NCBI RefSeq assembly: GCF_000008185.1
Contig: NC_002967.9
Span: forward strand, 2,418,001-2,482,000
Reading direction: 5' to 3'
DNA length: 64,000 nucleotides
Source of the DNA: Treponema denticola ATCC 35405
GTDB lineage: Bacteria > Spirochaetota > Spirochaetia > Treponematales > Treponemataceae
The translations under genes and the position numbers were made by a program. This document shows positions 1 to 8,507 of the stretch, one piece after another; positions within the stretch are counted from its first letter, which is position 1; each line of letters begins with the position of its first letter. Below the pieces are notes generated by a model, which saw nothing but the letters and a program-made list of their open reading frames with translations, did no database searches and was not told where the DNA came from.

Positions 1-479
1 CCGAAAAAATAGTACGCCAACTTTTACTCATGGAGTCCTTGTCGGCAACAAAGCCTATTTATATTTATATAGATTCCCCCGGGGGAGATGCCGATGCAGG
101 TTTTGCAATCTTCGATATGATAAGATTTATCAAGGCCCCCGTCTACACAATAGGTATGGGCCTTGTTGCCAGCGCAGCATCCATCATACTCCTTGCTGCA
201 AGCAAGGAGCGCCGTTTCGGTATGCCTAACAGCCACTACCTTATACATCAGCCATTGTCCGGTATAAAGGGAGTTGCAACCGAAATAGAAATACACGCCA
301 AAGAGCTTGAAAAGATGAGGGTAAAAATAAATAAACTCATTGCAGAAGAAACAGGCACAGATGAAAAAAAGGTTGCAAAGGATACGGACAGGGATTGCTG
401 GCTAAATGCAAAAGAATCCGTAGAATACGGTCTTATTTCAAAAATAGCTAAAAACCGAAAAGACATTCCCGAAAAATAA
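1..479 (+). CDS. clpP: ATP-dependent Clp protease proteolytic subunit (5' end outside window)
   Basis: This is the C-terminal three quarters of a ClpP serine protease, the barrel-forming peptidase that degrades proteins unfolded by ClpX or ClpA type ATPases. The reading frame is open from base 3, so the ATG at 30 is internal. The catalytic triad is visible by alignment with E. coli ClpP: Ser in GLVAS (bases 171-173), His in IHQP (246-248) and Asp in KDTDRD (381-383). The oligomer-contact segment with ATEIEIHAKEL is present. The start and propeptide lie outside the window. The 3' end overlaps the convergent cbiB by 42 bases. The family assignment is firm; which paralogue it is, if the genome has two, cannot be told. 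Confidence 0.95.
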   Translation, partial: EKIVRQLLLMESLSATKPIYIYIDSPGGDADAGFAIFDMIRFIKAPVYTIGMGLVASAASIILLAASKERRFGMPNSHYLIHQPLSGIKGVATEIEIHAKELEKMRVKINKLIAEETGTDEKKVAKDTDRDCWLNAKESVEYGLISKIAKNRKDIPEK

Positions 480-1511
480 GAAAGCATAAAGCCCAAACAT
501 AAAAATCTCGGATGCATACATCAACTGTATGCATCTTTTTATATCTTCATCTTCAATTTCAAAAACCTCGTCCCCTATAAAGGGCTTTTCGACAAGCTCT
601 CCACCGTAATAGTTCGGACCTCCCAGTTTTAAACCTAAAAGACCGGCAGCAGCGCTTTCAGGATGAGCGGAATTGGGGCTTGAATGTTTTCTGCAATCCC
701 GCCGCCAAATCTTAAAACCTCTTTTTATTGTCGCTAGTTTCGGAATTATTTTGTTTGAAATTCTTTTTTGTGAACCCTCTTGCGCCGGCCTTCGCAATTT
801 ACAAAAAAAAGAACCTGCAAGAATAAGCAAGGCAGAAAGGCGGGCCGGAATATAGTTTACAATATCGTCAACCTTTGCCGGAAAAAATCCCAAGTCGGCA
901 TATTTTTCATTTTTATAGCCGAGCATAGAATCCATGGTATTTACAGCCTTATAAGCTATACCGCCTGCCGGGCCTAAAAGCATCATAAAGAACAATGGAG
1001 CTATAACCCCGTCACTTGTATTCTCGGCTATGGTCTCAACACAGGCACGGCTTACTCCCTTTTCATCCAAAGGCTCGGCATCCCTGCCTACAATATTTGC
1101 AATCTGCTTTCTTCCCTCTTCAAGACTCATCTGCAAGGCCGTAAAAACTTTTATAGATTCTTTTTGAAGACAGCGGGCTGCAAGACATGTATAACTGATC
1201 CATACCGAAAAAACAAAGTATAAAATCTTGTAAGGATATAATAATTTTAAAAAGAAAAAAACAAGACAAAAGCTGAGACTAACATTGAAAATGACAATCA
1301 AAAAACCGGCAAACTTTAAACCTCTCGGAGAACTAAAACAAAACCGTGCAAGGACTTTTTCTTTTTTTATAAGGCTACCGATAAATTTTACGGGATGAGG
1401 AAAAGAATAAGGATCGCCCAAAATAAAATCAAGAATTATTGCACAGAATAAAATAAAAAAATTAATGTGTGAAAAAACAAAATCGGAAAAGCTTAAAAAA
1501 TTAAAATTCAT
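438..1511 (-). CDS. cbiB: Adenosylcobinamide-phosphate synthase CbiB/CobD
   Basis: This is an integral membrane protein of the CbiB/CobD family, which attaches the aminopropanol arm to adenosylcobyric acid late in cobalamin synthesis. Family signatures are the N-terminal DFILGDPYSFPHPV segment, the central SRACVETIAENTSDGVIAPLFF block, NTMDSMLGYKNEKY, and PESAAAGLLGLKLGG near the C-terminus. Several hydrophobic helices are evident. At 357 residues it is slightly longer than the usual 310-330, mainly at the C-terminus, where its last codons overlap the 3' end of clpP on the other strand. No other cobalamin gene and no cobalamin riboswitch is visible here, so it probably serves cobinamide salvage or a pathway encoded elsewhere. 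No clear Shine-Dalgarno precedes the ATG. Confidence 0.93.
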   Translation of the reverse strand: MNFNFLSFSDFVFSHINFFILFCAIILDFILGDPYSFPHPVKFIGSLIKKEKVLARFCFSSPRGLKFAGFLIVIFNVSLSFCLVFFFLKLLYPYKILYFVFSVWISYTCLAARCLQKESIKVFTALQMSLEEGRKQIANIVGRDAEPLDEKGVSRACVETIAENTSDGVIAPLFFMMLLGPAGGIAYKAVNTMDSMLGYKNEKYADLGFFPAKVDDIVNYIPARLSALLILAGSFFCKLRRPAQEGSQKRISNKIIPKLATIKRGFKIWRRDCRKHSSPNSAHPESAAAGLLGLKLGGPNYYGGELVEKPFIGDEVFEIEDEDIKRCIQLMYASEIFMFGLYAFLFFGNVFSVFSYF

Positions 1512-1554
1512 TTTGACTATAGATCTTAAGTCTAATATAGAACTAATCTAAAAT

Positions 1555-1589
1555 AAAACCGTCCGGCCTTTTAAAGCCAAGACGGTTTT
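1555..1589 (-). terminator. Hairpin terminator ending the rpmH-to-lipoprotein unit
   Basis: A perfect nine-base stem (AAAACCGTC pairing with GACGGTTTT) encloses a loop that itself contains GGCC/GGCT pairing. It lies 16 bases past the stop of the lipoprotein gene, and in minus-strand orientation the stem ends in TTTTATTTT. This fits an intrinsic terminator for the long minus-strand unit. Confidence 0.75.
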
Positions 1590-1604
1590 CGCTAAACAAA
1601 AAAC

Positions 1605-2648
1605 TTATTTTTCTTCAAGATATGAAGCTTGAACCCAGCCTTTTTTTTGTTTATTTTGTACATAGTACCATTCGGTCTGAGGAGAACTATCGTCATTACC
1701 ACCGACAATATTAACAAAGACAACCTTTTTTGAAGCATAAAGAATGGTATCGGCTTTTACGGATGCCAATACTCTTGGTTCACCTTCTGAAGACGGAATA
1801 CTCAAAAGATCTATATCTTCTTTTGCAGTGAATTTCTTGTCAATTTTTTCGGTTACAAGCTTCTTTAAAAAAGCAGCCTCTGCATCCAGGACTTGAGCAA
1901 GATTTTGTAAAATTGCTATATCATCACTATATCTCGAATCCATTTCAATAGCGTTTTGAAACAGCTCTGCCCTGCTTGTTTCACTTTGAGTTTCCATTGC
2001 AATTTGTGCAAGAACCATTGCTGCTACATTTTCTTTTTGAAATTCGACAGTATCTCTTTTGGCATACTTTTCTTTTACGATCCACGAAGTTACCAGTTCA
2101 GGGCAATAAGCTGCAATCTTTACAAATTTCTGGTTAGAGCTGTTTAAACTGTCTTTATAAACGGCAACAATAAAATACTGAGGTATGATTTCATCCGTAA
2201 CTGCCGTTAAAGAATCCGATTTGTATAAAACCGTATCTGCAGCAGAAATAAATCCTGCAATCGTATTAGGCTCATAACAATAGTCCTGAATCCAATATTC
2301 CTTATCTTTTAAAGAAATATGGAAGAATTCCCGCTTTTGGCCGTCAGTCCTCTGAGCTTCCTTTTTCTCGCCAAGATAAATAGCAACATCGCCCAATGAA
2401 GCTTCTGCCGTCCATTTCATTTTGCCGTCATTCGTTTCGGTATAAAGTCCTGCACGGTGCACATAGATAACTCCGTCTTCATTTACTTCAGCCATTGATT
2501 CTTTAGGAGAATCTTTTTCCATTGAATCCATGGACTCAGGGTTTTCAGATTCGGATTTTGAAGTTACGTCTTCCTTTGTACAAGAAGCAAAAGCAAAGAA
2601 CGAAACACACAACAGTAAAACAAATTTTCTAACAAAATTTACTTTCAT
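1605..2648 (-). CDS. Treponemal lipoprotein with C-terminal SH3-like domain
   Basis: The ATG at 2648 (MKVNFVRK) is preferred to the TTG two codons upstream because it sits six bases after AAGGAG, whereas the TTG would overlap it. The N-terminus is a lipoprotein signal with lipobox FASC (Cys23), followed by a Ser/Glu-rich linker of about 40 residues. The body has two segments resembling bacterial SH3 folds: one near residues 60-125 (DGVIYVHRAGLYTE to KEYWIQDY) and one near the C-terminus with WYYVQNKQKKGWVQASYL. The middle is helical. It is probably a periplasmic or outer-membrane-anchored protein that binds cell wall or protein partners, but no function can be assigned. It lies 23 bases downstream of the dual immunophilin and is the last gene before the terminator. 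Confidence 0.8.
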   Translation of the reverse strand: MKVNFVRKFVLLLCVSFFAFASCTKEDVTSKSESENPESMDSMEKDSPKESMAEVNEDGVIYVHRAGLYTETNDGKMKWTAEASLGDVAIYLGEKKEAQRTDGQKREFFHISLKDKEYWIQDYCYEPNTIAGFISAADTVLYKSDSLTAVTDEIIPQYFIVAVYKDSLNSSNQKFVKIAAYCPELVTSWIVKEKYAKRDTVEFQKENVAAMVLAQIAMETQSETSRAELFQNAIEMDSRYSDDIAILQNLAQVLDAEAAFLKKLVTEKIDKKFTAKEDIDLLSIPSSEGEPRVLASVKADTILYASKKVVFVNIVGGNDDSSPQTEWYYVQNKQKKGWVQASYLEEK

Positions 2649-2671
2649 AAACAACTCCTTATTTTTTTATG

Positions 2672-3751
2672 TTATTTTATATTTAACAATTCAAGTTCAA
2701 AAACTAAGTAAGCATTCGGGGGAATAACTCCGCCTGCACCTGCTTCACCGTAAGCAAGATGAGGAGGAATAATGATAATTCGTTTTTCACCCAAAGTCAT
2801 TTTTGCCGATTGGGAATCAAAGCCCGGAATAACACGGCCAAGTCCCACAGGAAATTCTAAAGGCTTATGCATATCGGAATCATCAAAGACCTTTCCGTTT
2901 TCCAAAAGGGAACCCTTGTATTTCATAGTTAAGGTTTGCCCTTGCTTAGGCGTATCTCCCTTACCTTGTTTTACAACAAAGGAATATACACCGTCATCAT
3001 CAAGCTTTGCAGGAGAATATTTCGTTTTAATCAAATCTTCCATTTTTTTTGCAAAAGCTTCAGCTCTGCGTTTTTCGCTTTCCTTAGTTTCGGCAAGGTA
3101 TTTATAAAAGGCCTCTTGATCGGTTTTAAAAGCCTTTGCTTCATTTCCTGTTCTTATAATTTTAACGGTTTTAATTTTGTTGCCTTGTTGAATTGAATCT
3201 ACAACATTTTGACCTTCAACAACTCGTCCGAAAATCGTGTGCTTACCGTCAAGCCAAGGAGTTTCAACATGGGTAATAAAAAACTGTGAACCGTTAGTTC
3301 CGGGACCTGCATTTGCCATAGACAAAACACCAGGGCCGTCATGCTTTAAATCCTCTACAATCTCATCAGGAAATCTATAACCTGGGCCGCCTGAACCTGT
3401 ACCGGTAGGATCTCCGCCCTGAATCATAAAGTCGGCTATTACCCTGTGAAAGGTGAGTCCGTCATAAAATGGTTTCCCCTTAGCGGCATCAAGGGTTCCT
3501 TCAGCCAATCCTACAAAATTACATACCGTTAAAGGGGTCTCTTTGTAAAAAAGCTTTAGGACAATCAACCCTTTATCGGTATCGATAGCAGCATAGAGCC
3601 CATCTTCTTTTAAAGCTTCTATATTCTTTAAATTATTCATATTTTTATCTCCTTTTTCCGAACCGGAATTTGTTATTATAATAGCAGCAGCAGTTCCCGC
3701 AACTAAAATCATAAACGCAATTGCAATAATCATAATCCATAATTTTTTCAT
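2672..3751 (-). CDS. Membrane-anchored dual immunophilin: cyclophilin plus FKBP peptidyl-prolyl isomerase
   Basis: One polypeptide carries both unrelated types of prolyl isomerase. An N-terminal hydrophobic segment (residues 4-26, no lipobox Cys) exports or anchors it. The cyclophilin domain (about 50-205) has [31 protein letters not shown] and [11 protein letters not shown], so the catalytic Arg and the binding-pocket Trp are present. A charged helical linker (about 205-255, [16 protein letters not shown]) leads to an FKBP domain (about 265-359) with [20 protein letters not shown] and [16 protein letters not shown]. Both active sites look intact. It presumably folds exported proteins in the periplasm, in keeping with yidC upstream. 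The gene follows the secreted-protein gene by 11 bases. Confidence 0.95.
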   Translation of the reverse strand: MKKLWIMIIAIAFMILVAGTAAAIIITNSGSEKGDKNMNNLKNIEALKEDGLYAAIDTDKGLIVLKLFYKETPLTVCNFVGLAEGTLDAAKGKPFYDGLTFHRVIADFMIQGGDPTGTGSGGPGYRFPDEIVEDLKHDGPGVLSMANAGPGTNGSQFFITHVETPWLDGKHTIFGRVVEGQNVVDSIQQGNKIKTVKIIRTGNEAKAFKTDQEAFYKYLAETKESEKRRAEAFAKKMEDLIKTKYSPAKLDDDGVYSFVVKQGKGDTPKQGQTLTMKYKGSLLENGKVFDDSDMHKPLEFPVGLGRVIPGFDSQSAKMTLGEKRIIIIPPHLAYGEAGAGGVIPPNAYLVFELELLNIK

Positions 3752-3762
3752 TTTATCTTTCC

Positions 3763-4620
3763 TTAATTATCAGAATTATTCTTTTTTTTGGCACTATATT
3801 CGATACCTTTTTCGGCACATTTATATTCATCCATAAACCAATTATACACGGCCGTCAACCGTGAAGAAAAAGCTCTTTTTACTCTGCCGCCTATAAAAGG
3901 TATTGTAGGAAATTTTGCGGTACTTAAACAATGGATTAAAATATAATCATCAAGATCATATACAGCTAAAGATAAAGCCATCGCATCAGGCTGGAGAGAA
4001 ATAAGGCTCATATCCGGATGTGTAATCTTCTGTGTATTTACACATACCATACCAATATCTCTGCCTTCTTTTAAATATCGATATTTATAAATAAAATCTC
4101 CGAAGGTTGCATCGATGTGCCGAGCAAGAATTTCCAAGCCGTCAAAGCCCTCATTTAAAGGATCATCTATACGCTCATAAACAAGGCCGTCTGAAGTTTT
4201 TACTTCTTTTACTGCATGTGATGTCAGATAAAGAGTCCTCATTTCCTGATAAGTGTTTGAAAAGTATTCAATACCTTCAAGCCCGGAAATATGACGCAAT
4301 ATTTTAGACACATCAGGATTATTGGGGCCTTCCTTTTTGTACAAAGATATAAACTCACCTAAAAAAACAGGCTTTTTTTTCGACAATAAAGAAGTCATTT
4401 TTTCCGAAAGAGCTGAAACGGGCAGCATTTCGGGGTTCATGTTTGAAGCCCCGTATTTTAACTTAAGTATTTCTTTTTTTTGAACAAGCTCGGCTGCTAC
4501 CTTTGGATCAAGAATATCCGAGAGTCTCTGCTCAATATTGCGTGTATCTACGCCGTTAGCTGAAAAAATCGGGAACAGGCAGACTGCAAAAAATATGAAT
4601 AGCGTTTTAATTTTTTTCAT
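3763..4620 (-). CDS. Secreted protein of unknown function
   Basis: The start at 4620 ([11 protein letters not shown]) follows GGGAG at good spacing; an upstream in-frame extension would read through repeat copy 1 and is rejected. Residues 1-22 form a typical signal peptide ending near SANG. The mature part, about 260 residues, is mostly helical. It has a conserved-looking core ([24 protein letters not shown]) and a basic C-terminal region with [15 protein letters not shown] recognise no domain. It lies between jag and the dual immunophilin, in the unit that begins with rpmH, so a role in envelope biogenesis is plausible but unproven. Confidence 0.75.
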   Translation of the reverse strand: MKKIKTLFIFFAVCLFPIFSANGVDTRNIEQRLSDILDPKVAAELVQKKEILKLKYGASNMNPEMLPVSALSEKMTSLLSKKKPVFLGEFISLYKKEGPNNPDVSKILRHISGLEGIEYFSNTYQEMRTLYLTSHAVKEVKTSDGLVYERIDDPLNEGFDGLEILARHIDATFGDFIYKYRYLKEGRDIGMVCVNTQKITHPDMSLISLQPDAMALSLAVYDLDDYILIHCLSTAKFPTIPFIGGRVKRAFSSRLTAVYNWFMDEYKCAEKGIEYSAKKKNNSDN

Positions 4621-4630
4621 AAAAAACTCC

Positions 4631-4780
4631 CATAAAAACTTTTTGTAGCAAATAGCAATTTGCGAAAAAAGTTTTTTCACGCAGTTTGTTTACAAACTGC
4701 ATACAATAATGCGACGTTTGCCGAAAGGCAAACTCGGCAGATAAACAGTGAGGCTGAATTTCTGCCGAACTGTTTATCGC
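4631..4780 (-). repeat. Structured intergenic element, copy 1 (upstream of secreted protein gene)
   Basis: Four hairpins are joined by conserved linkers. Read on the + strand: an outer A/T stem with inner GCAAAT-agca-ATTTGC; GCAGTTTG-ttta-CAAACTGC (4681-4700); linker ATACAATAATGCGACG; GTTTGCC-gaaa-GGCAAAC (4716-4733); linker CTCGGCA; and a long GATAAACAG/CTGTTTATC stem (4740-4778). In the minus-strand transcript it is a leader that ends at the ribosome binding site of the downstream gene. Copies 2-4 share the layout with different stem sequences. Confidence 0.85.
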
Positions 4781-4833
4781 ACCCCCTAAAATTCATGGTT
4801 TCCCTCTGCGGGGATTGAGTCCGCCTGCTATAC

Positions 4834-5544
4834 TTATATACCTTTATAGAACACACGAACCTGCTTATATAAACCATCTCCCTCACTTTTGGTTTCAATA
4901 TCGTTTACGGCATTTAAAGTTGTGTGTATAATTCTGCGCTCATATGGATTAAGAGGCTCTAAAAGCTGAGATTTCTTTGTCATGCGGACCTTATCGGCTA
5001 CATCATAAGCCATTCGGATAAGCAGCTCCTCTCTTCTTATTCTATAGCTTTCACAATCTACCGACACCCTGGCATAGGCATGGCCTATGGTACCGGCATA
5101 TACATTTGCCAAAAGCTGTATAGAGTCAAGATTTTTACCCTTCTTACCTATAAGCATGGCAGCATCTTTAGAGTTAATTCTATAAGAAAAATGTTTTTTA
5201 TCGCAAGCGATTAATGAAACGGAGCAGTCATAACCTATTTTTTCAACGAGGGTCTGAATAAAGAGCCTTGTCTTTTCCGCTCCTTCCGAAACATCTTCAG
5301 AGGTTCTTAAATCCTTATCTTCTTTAAGGGTTTGCTCTTCTTCAGCCTGTTCGGAATTATTTTTCATGTTAGCCCTTAAAGACTCATCAACATGCACCCG
5401 TATCTTTGCATGACCTTTTTTAAACAAAGAATTTTTTTGAATTTCTAAAATTTCAACATCAAACTGATCTTTTTCAAGACCGAGCTTAGCTACCGCAATA
5501 TCAATAGCCTCCCGCTCCGTCTTTCCTTCAAATTCATATATCAT
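4834..5544 (-). CDS. jag: Jag/KhpB-type RNA-binding protein (Jag_N, KH and R3H domains)
   Basis: The start at 5544 (MIYEFEGKTE) has GGGAG seven bases upstream; longer forms run into repeat copy 2. Domains in order are: Jag_N (about 1-52) with EGKTEREAIDIAVAKLG and the KKGHAKIRV end; an acidic linker; a type II KH domain (about 95-170) with LIGKKGKNLDSIQLL; and an R3H domain with NPYERRIIHTTLN (RxxxH). Jag/KhpB proteins bind RNA and, in other bacteria, act with KhpA on cell elongation and mRNA regulation. Following yidC, as here, is the usual gene order. The 236-residue length is normal. Structured repeats lie both upstream and downstream of it, which makes it a conceivable ligand for them. 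Confidence 0.93.
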   Translation of the reverse strand: MIYEFEGKTEREAIDIAVAKLGLEKDQFDVEILEIQKNSLFKKGHAKIRVHVDESLRANMKNNSEQAEEEQTLKEDKDLRTSEDVSEGAEKTRLFIQTLVEKIGYDCSVSLIACDKKHFSYRINSKDAAMLIGKKGKNLDSIQLLANVYAGTIGHAYARVSVDCESYRIRREELLIRMAYDVADKVRMTKKSQLLEPLNPYERRIIHTTLNAVNDIETKSEGDGLYKQVRVFYKGI

Positions 5545-5555
5545 ATCTATTCTCC

Positions 5556-5712
5556 CATAAAAACTTTTTGCAAGGATTATCAAATCATGAAAAAAGTTTT
5601 TTCCGTGCTTTTGCAACGAAGTGAAAAAGCACATATAATAATACGATGTTTGCCTGAAAGGCAAACTCGAAGATAAACAGCGAGGCAGAATTCCTGCCGA
5701 ACTGTTTATCGT
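5556..5712 (-). repeat. Structured intergenic element, copy 2 (between yidC and jag)
   Basis: It has the same order as copy 1 with altered stems: outer AAAACTTTTT/AAAAAAGTTTT; GTGCTTTT paired with AAAAGCAC (5605-5632, larger loop); linker ATAATAATACGATG; GTTTGCCT-gaa-AGGCAAAC; CTCGAA; and GATAAACAG..GGCAG-aattc-CTGCC..CTGTTTATC. It ends at the jag ribosome binding site on the minus strand. Confidence 0.85.
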
Positions 5713-5739
5713 ATCTCCTAGTACTAAAATAATTATCCT

Positions 5740-7488
5740 TTATTTCTTCATGGACTTATTGATTATAAGCTGCTGTAAAAGCATCAAAATATTGGAAAAG
5801 GTCCAGAACAATAAGAGCCCCGAAGGAGCATTATAAAAAAGAAAGAAGAAGAACAAAGGCATAAAATAAATCATTATCTTCATAGAAGGGTTTTGCTGAG
5901 ACTGCCCCGGAGTTTGCGTCAGCTTACCGTGCAAAAGCTGAGAAGCGGTATAAATGATGGGAAGCAATCTTAAATCCGTCCAATTTAAAAACGGAATAGT
6001 AAAACCGAATTTCAAAATACTGTCACCCACCGACAGGTCAGGAATCCAGCCGGGAATAAAACTTGCCCCTCTAAATTCGAAATAATTATTGAATAATCCG
6101 AACATCGCAAATAAGAATGGAAGCTGGATAAGAAGAGGCAGACAGCCTGATGCAGGATTATAACCTGCTTCTTTATAGAACTTGACCATCTCTGCGTTGA
6201 GCTTTTGAGGATTATTTTTGTACTTTTGCTGCAGCTCATTAATCTGAGGCTGAAGCTCCTGCATACGCTTTGTGGCTTCCGAGCTTTTTTTGGTAAGCGG
6301 GAAAAAGATTATACGCATTAAAAGAGTAAGTAATAGAAGGGCTACACCCCAGTTAGGAATAATTTTATAAAAAATTTCCATCACGAATTTTAAAACTCTT
6401 TCCAAGGGAGCTAAAAAGCCGCTTGATGCAGCAAGGCTGTCTATTCTTAAATTTTCGTAACCGTAATTATTGGCTGCTGCAGAATTATAAGAGTTTAATA
6501 TCTTTTCGGAACTCGGTCCTATGTAGACCCTGTATTGGTCATAGGCTGCATTTCCCACAATCGGCTGCCGTGAAATAAAAAACTGGGAATTGTGAAGTTT
6601 TGCTCCTTCTTCCTTTATCCCTGAAAAAAACATCTTTTGAATGGGGTCTTTGGGTATAATGATAAAGGAAAAGTACTTGCCTGAAACGCTTACCCATGAA
6701 GCTAAATCGTTTACAGCCTTTGTTTTTCCGTCTGTAATGCTGCGGTCTTCCTTTTTCTTTTCATTTGCAAAATAAGAAAGGGCTCTGTATTCGTATTTAT
6801 CGTTTACCTTATCCCATTCAGGGCCGATCTGAGGAGCACTTCGTAAAGTATAAGCGCTGTCCCCGAAAGAAAGTCCCCTCATTCCCTCTTTTCCGTCAAT
6901 AGTAACCTCAAGGGTAAACATATAATCGCCGGGGATAAAGGTATAGCGTTTTGCAAGAGTAAAAACGGTTTCCGAACCGTCCGTATTTTTTAGCTTTATG
7001 TCCCGATAAAAGCCTATCTGCTTTCTCCCGTCGGAAAGACTTTCTTCTTTTACATTAAAAAGTAAATCGACAGCTTGAGCATCATGACCGCCTAAAGCCA
7101 AAGAAAGAGCCCGGTTCCTTTCGGTAACATTTTCTATCATTTCAACACGCTCATCGCTTCCTGCTGAAGCATGTTCCTTTAATTTATAAGAAATAATATC
7201 TCCGCCCTTGTTTGTAAAAACAGCACGGATAATATCGGTCTCAATAACATAGGTTTGTTCTCTTGAAGGATAGTCCGAATCTGCAACAGCCTCAATCATC
7301 GAATTTGAAATTTGATTTGAAGAAGTTTGAACGGCAATTTCAGATGAAGTCGGATTTTGCCCCTGAGCCTGAGCAACAGGTTTTTGGGGAACATTATATT
7401 CGGTAGGGAAGTATTTTTGCTGGATATACAGCCACCCTCCGAAAACAAGCATTGATAGCACAACGGCCAAAACAGTATTTTTTTTCAA
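5740..7488 (-). CDS. yidC: Membrane protein insertase YidC
   Basis: YidC inserts and folds inner membrane proteins, with or without the Sec translocon. I chose the TTG at 7488 (KKNTVLAVVLSML) because GGAG lies six bases upstream and the first transmembrane helix begins at once; an ATG further up would translate repeat copy 3. The protein has the Gram-negative layout: N-terminal helix (about 4-22), a Gln/Ser/Pro-rich linker, a large periplasmic beta domain (about 75-350), then the 60KD_IMP core with VALLLLTLLMRIIFFPLT, the cytoplasmic helical hairpin (MQELQPQINELQQKYK), SGCLPLLIQLPFLFAMF and the last helices. The 582-residue length is typical. Neighbours yidD, rnpA and jag are the canonical ones. 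Confidence 0.97.
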   Translation of the reverse strand: MKKNTVLAVVLSMLVFGGWLYIQQKYFPTEYNVPQKPVAQAQGQNPTSSEIAVQTSSNQISNSMIEAVADSDYPSREQTYVIETDIIRAVFTNKGGDIISYKLKEHASAGSDERVEMIENVTERNRALSLALGGHDAQAVDLLFNVKEESLSDGRKQIGFYRDIKLKNTDGSETVFTLAKRYTFIPGDYMFTLEVTIDGKEGMRGLSFGDSAYTLRSAPQIGPEWDKVNDKYEYRALSYFANEKKKEDRSITDGKTKAVNDLASWVSVSGKYFSFIIIPKDPIQKMFFSGIKEEGAKLHNSQFFISRQPIVGNAAYDQYRVYIGPSSEKILNSYNSAAANNYGYENLRIDSLAASSGFLAPLERVLKFVMEIFYKIIPNWGVALLLLTLLMRIIFFPLTKKSSEATKRMQELQPQINELQQKYKNNPQKLNAEMVKFYKEAGYNPASGCLPLLIQLPFLFAMFGLFNNYFEFRGASFIPGWIPDLSVGDSILKFGFTIPFLNWTDLRLLPIIYTASQLLHGKLTQTPGQSQQNPSMKIMIYFMPLFFFFLFYNAPSGLLLFWTFSNILMLLQQLIINKSMKK

Positions 7489-7498
7489 TTGTAACTCC

Positions 7499-7652
7499 AA
7501 TAAAAACTTTTTGCAGCAAATATCAATTTGCGAAAAAAGTTTTTTCAAGTAGTTTTGCTTTTGCAAAACTACATACAATAATGCGATGTTTTGTGCTTTG
7601 CACAAAACTCGAAGATAAACAGTGAGGTAGTATTTCTACCGAGCTGTTTATC
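7499..7652 (-). repeat. Structured intergenic element, copy 3 (between yidD and yidC)
   Basis: It has the same architecture with compensatory changes: GCAAAT-atca-ATTTGC; GTAGTTTTGC-tttt-GCAAAACTAC (7549-7572); linker ATACAATAATGCGATG unchanged; GTTTTGTGC-ttt-GCACAAAAC, replacing the GTTTGCC stem on both arms; CTCGAA; and GGTAG/CTACC, replacing GGCAG/CTGCC within the GATAAACAG stem. It ends at the yidC ribosome binding site. Confidence 0.85.
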
Positions 7653-7675
7653 ATAACTCTTATAGGTTAATCATT

Positions 7676-7897
7676 TTAAGGAACAGGATCGTATCCTCCC
7701 TTACACAAAGGATTACACCTCAAAATCCTAAGTAAAGCCATACCGGCACCTTTAAATGGTCCGTATTTTTTTATGCTTTCGATAGCATATTGCGAGCAAG
7801 TAGGTTCATACCTGCAGCTAGGCGGGAAATGAGGAGAAATAGCCTTTTGATAAAAGATTATACAAGCACACAAAAAACTTACTAAAAGTTTTCTCAT
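7676..7897 (-). CDS. yidD: Membrane protein insertion efficiency factor YidD
   Basis: This is a 73-residue YidD (DUF37) protein that assists YidC-dependent membrane insertion. It starts with an amphipathic or hydrophobic helix ([19 protein letters not shown]). The family core follows: [26 protein letters not shown], then [17 protein letters not shown], with the four conserved cysteines. Its ATG overlaps the rnpA stop in ATGA, so the two are translationally coupled. This is the standard rpmH-rnpA-yidD-yidC order. Confidence 0.97.
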   Translation of the reverse strand: MRKLLVSFLCACIIFYQKAISPHFPPSCRYEPTCSQYAIESIKKYGPFKGAGMALLRILRCNPLCKGGYDPVP

Positions 7898-8250
7898 AAA
7901 GCCTCATCATTATACATTTTCGCTTTTAAAAAGAGGGCGGTAAGTTGTTCTAAACGAAGAGAATAAGAATCCTTTTCTGAAAAAACCAGCAGGATAATGT
8001 CGTTTCCCGTTTTTAACCTATGTTTTATATGTCTATAGGCCTCTTTTGATATTCTCCGAGACCTGTTCCGCATCACTGCGGAACCGAAACCTCGTCGAAA
8101 AGTACATAAGAATCGATTGTACTCCAATCCATTAGGCAGGATTAACAAACTAACTCCGTTTAAGCTAAGTTTAAGACCTTTTTGAAATACGGCCTTAATA
8201 CATGACCGATCCCTTAACCGTTCTTCACCGGAAAATGTAAAATTACTCAC
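7894..8250 (-). CDS. rnpA: Ribonuclease P protein component
   Basis: This is the protein subunit of RNase P, which supports the catalytic RNA in trimming tRNA 5' leaders. It begins at GTG 8250. The family core is [23 protein letters not shown], containing the RNR motif, with the N-terminal aromatic cleft segment before it and a C-terminal helix. The 118-residue length is usual. It starts 11 bases after the rpmH stop and its stop overlaps yidD. The Shine-Dalgarno is weak, so translation probably depends on coupling to rpmH. Confidence 0.96.
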   Translation of the reverse strand: MSNFTFSGEERLRDRSCIKAVFQKGLKLSLNGVSLLILPNGLEYNRFLCTFRRGFGSAVMRNRSRRISKEAYRHIKHRLKTGNDIILLVFSEKDSYSLRLEQLTALFLKAKMYNDEAL

Positions 8251-8261
8251 TCAAGAGAAAC

Positions 8262-8417
8262 TTAGAACGGTTTTTTTTCGTCGGAAGCTGAAAGCTTGCG
8301 TCTGCCCTTTGCTCTGCGGCGGCTTAAAACAGCACGACCGCCCTTTGTTTTCATAAGTGCACGGAATCCGAAGCGTCGAACCCGCTTTGTTTTACTTGGT
8401 TGATATGTCCGTTTCAT
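8262..8417 (-). CDS. rpmH: 50S ribosomal protein L34
   Basis: This is a 51-residue basic protein beginning [18 protein letters not shown] and carrying the L34 signature [23 protein letters not shown]. It ends with a short extension, [16 protein letters not shown] motif precedes the ATG. It is the first gene of the minus-strand unit, about 90 bases below a consensus promoter. dnaA, its usual neighbour, is not next to it; a divergent metabolic gene is there instead. Confidence 0.97.
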
Positions 8418-8439
8418 AAACTAGACTCCTTATATTATA

Positions 8440-8457
8440 GAGCGGGAAACCCCGCTC
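8440..8457 (-). other. Hairpin in the rpmH leader
   Basis: GAGCGGG and CCCGCTC form a perfect seven-base GC-rich stem with a four-base loop in the 5' untranslated region of rpmH, about 22 bases before the start codon. No T tract follows it in either direction, so it is not a terminator. It could stabilise or regulate the leader. Confidence 0.5.
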
Positions 8458-8507
8458 AAAGATTTCAATACAATCCTGTTAAGGACAATACACATTAAAG
8501 ATTGTGG

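Noticed and set aside
1512-1554. Cobalamin riboswitch upstream of cbiB
   Set aside because: The spacer above the start is short and the upstream gene's terminator fills it; no B12-box-like sequence is present.
7489-7605. N-terminal extension of YidC through repeat copy 3
   Set aside because: A TTG with a good ribosome binding site lies right before the first membrane helix. The extension is translated repeat sequence, and the same peptide-like text appears before the 4620 gene.
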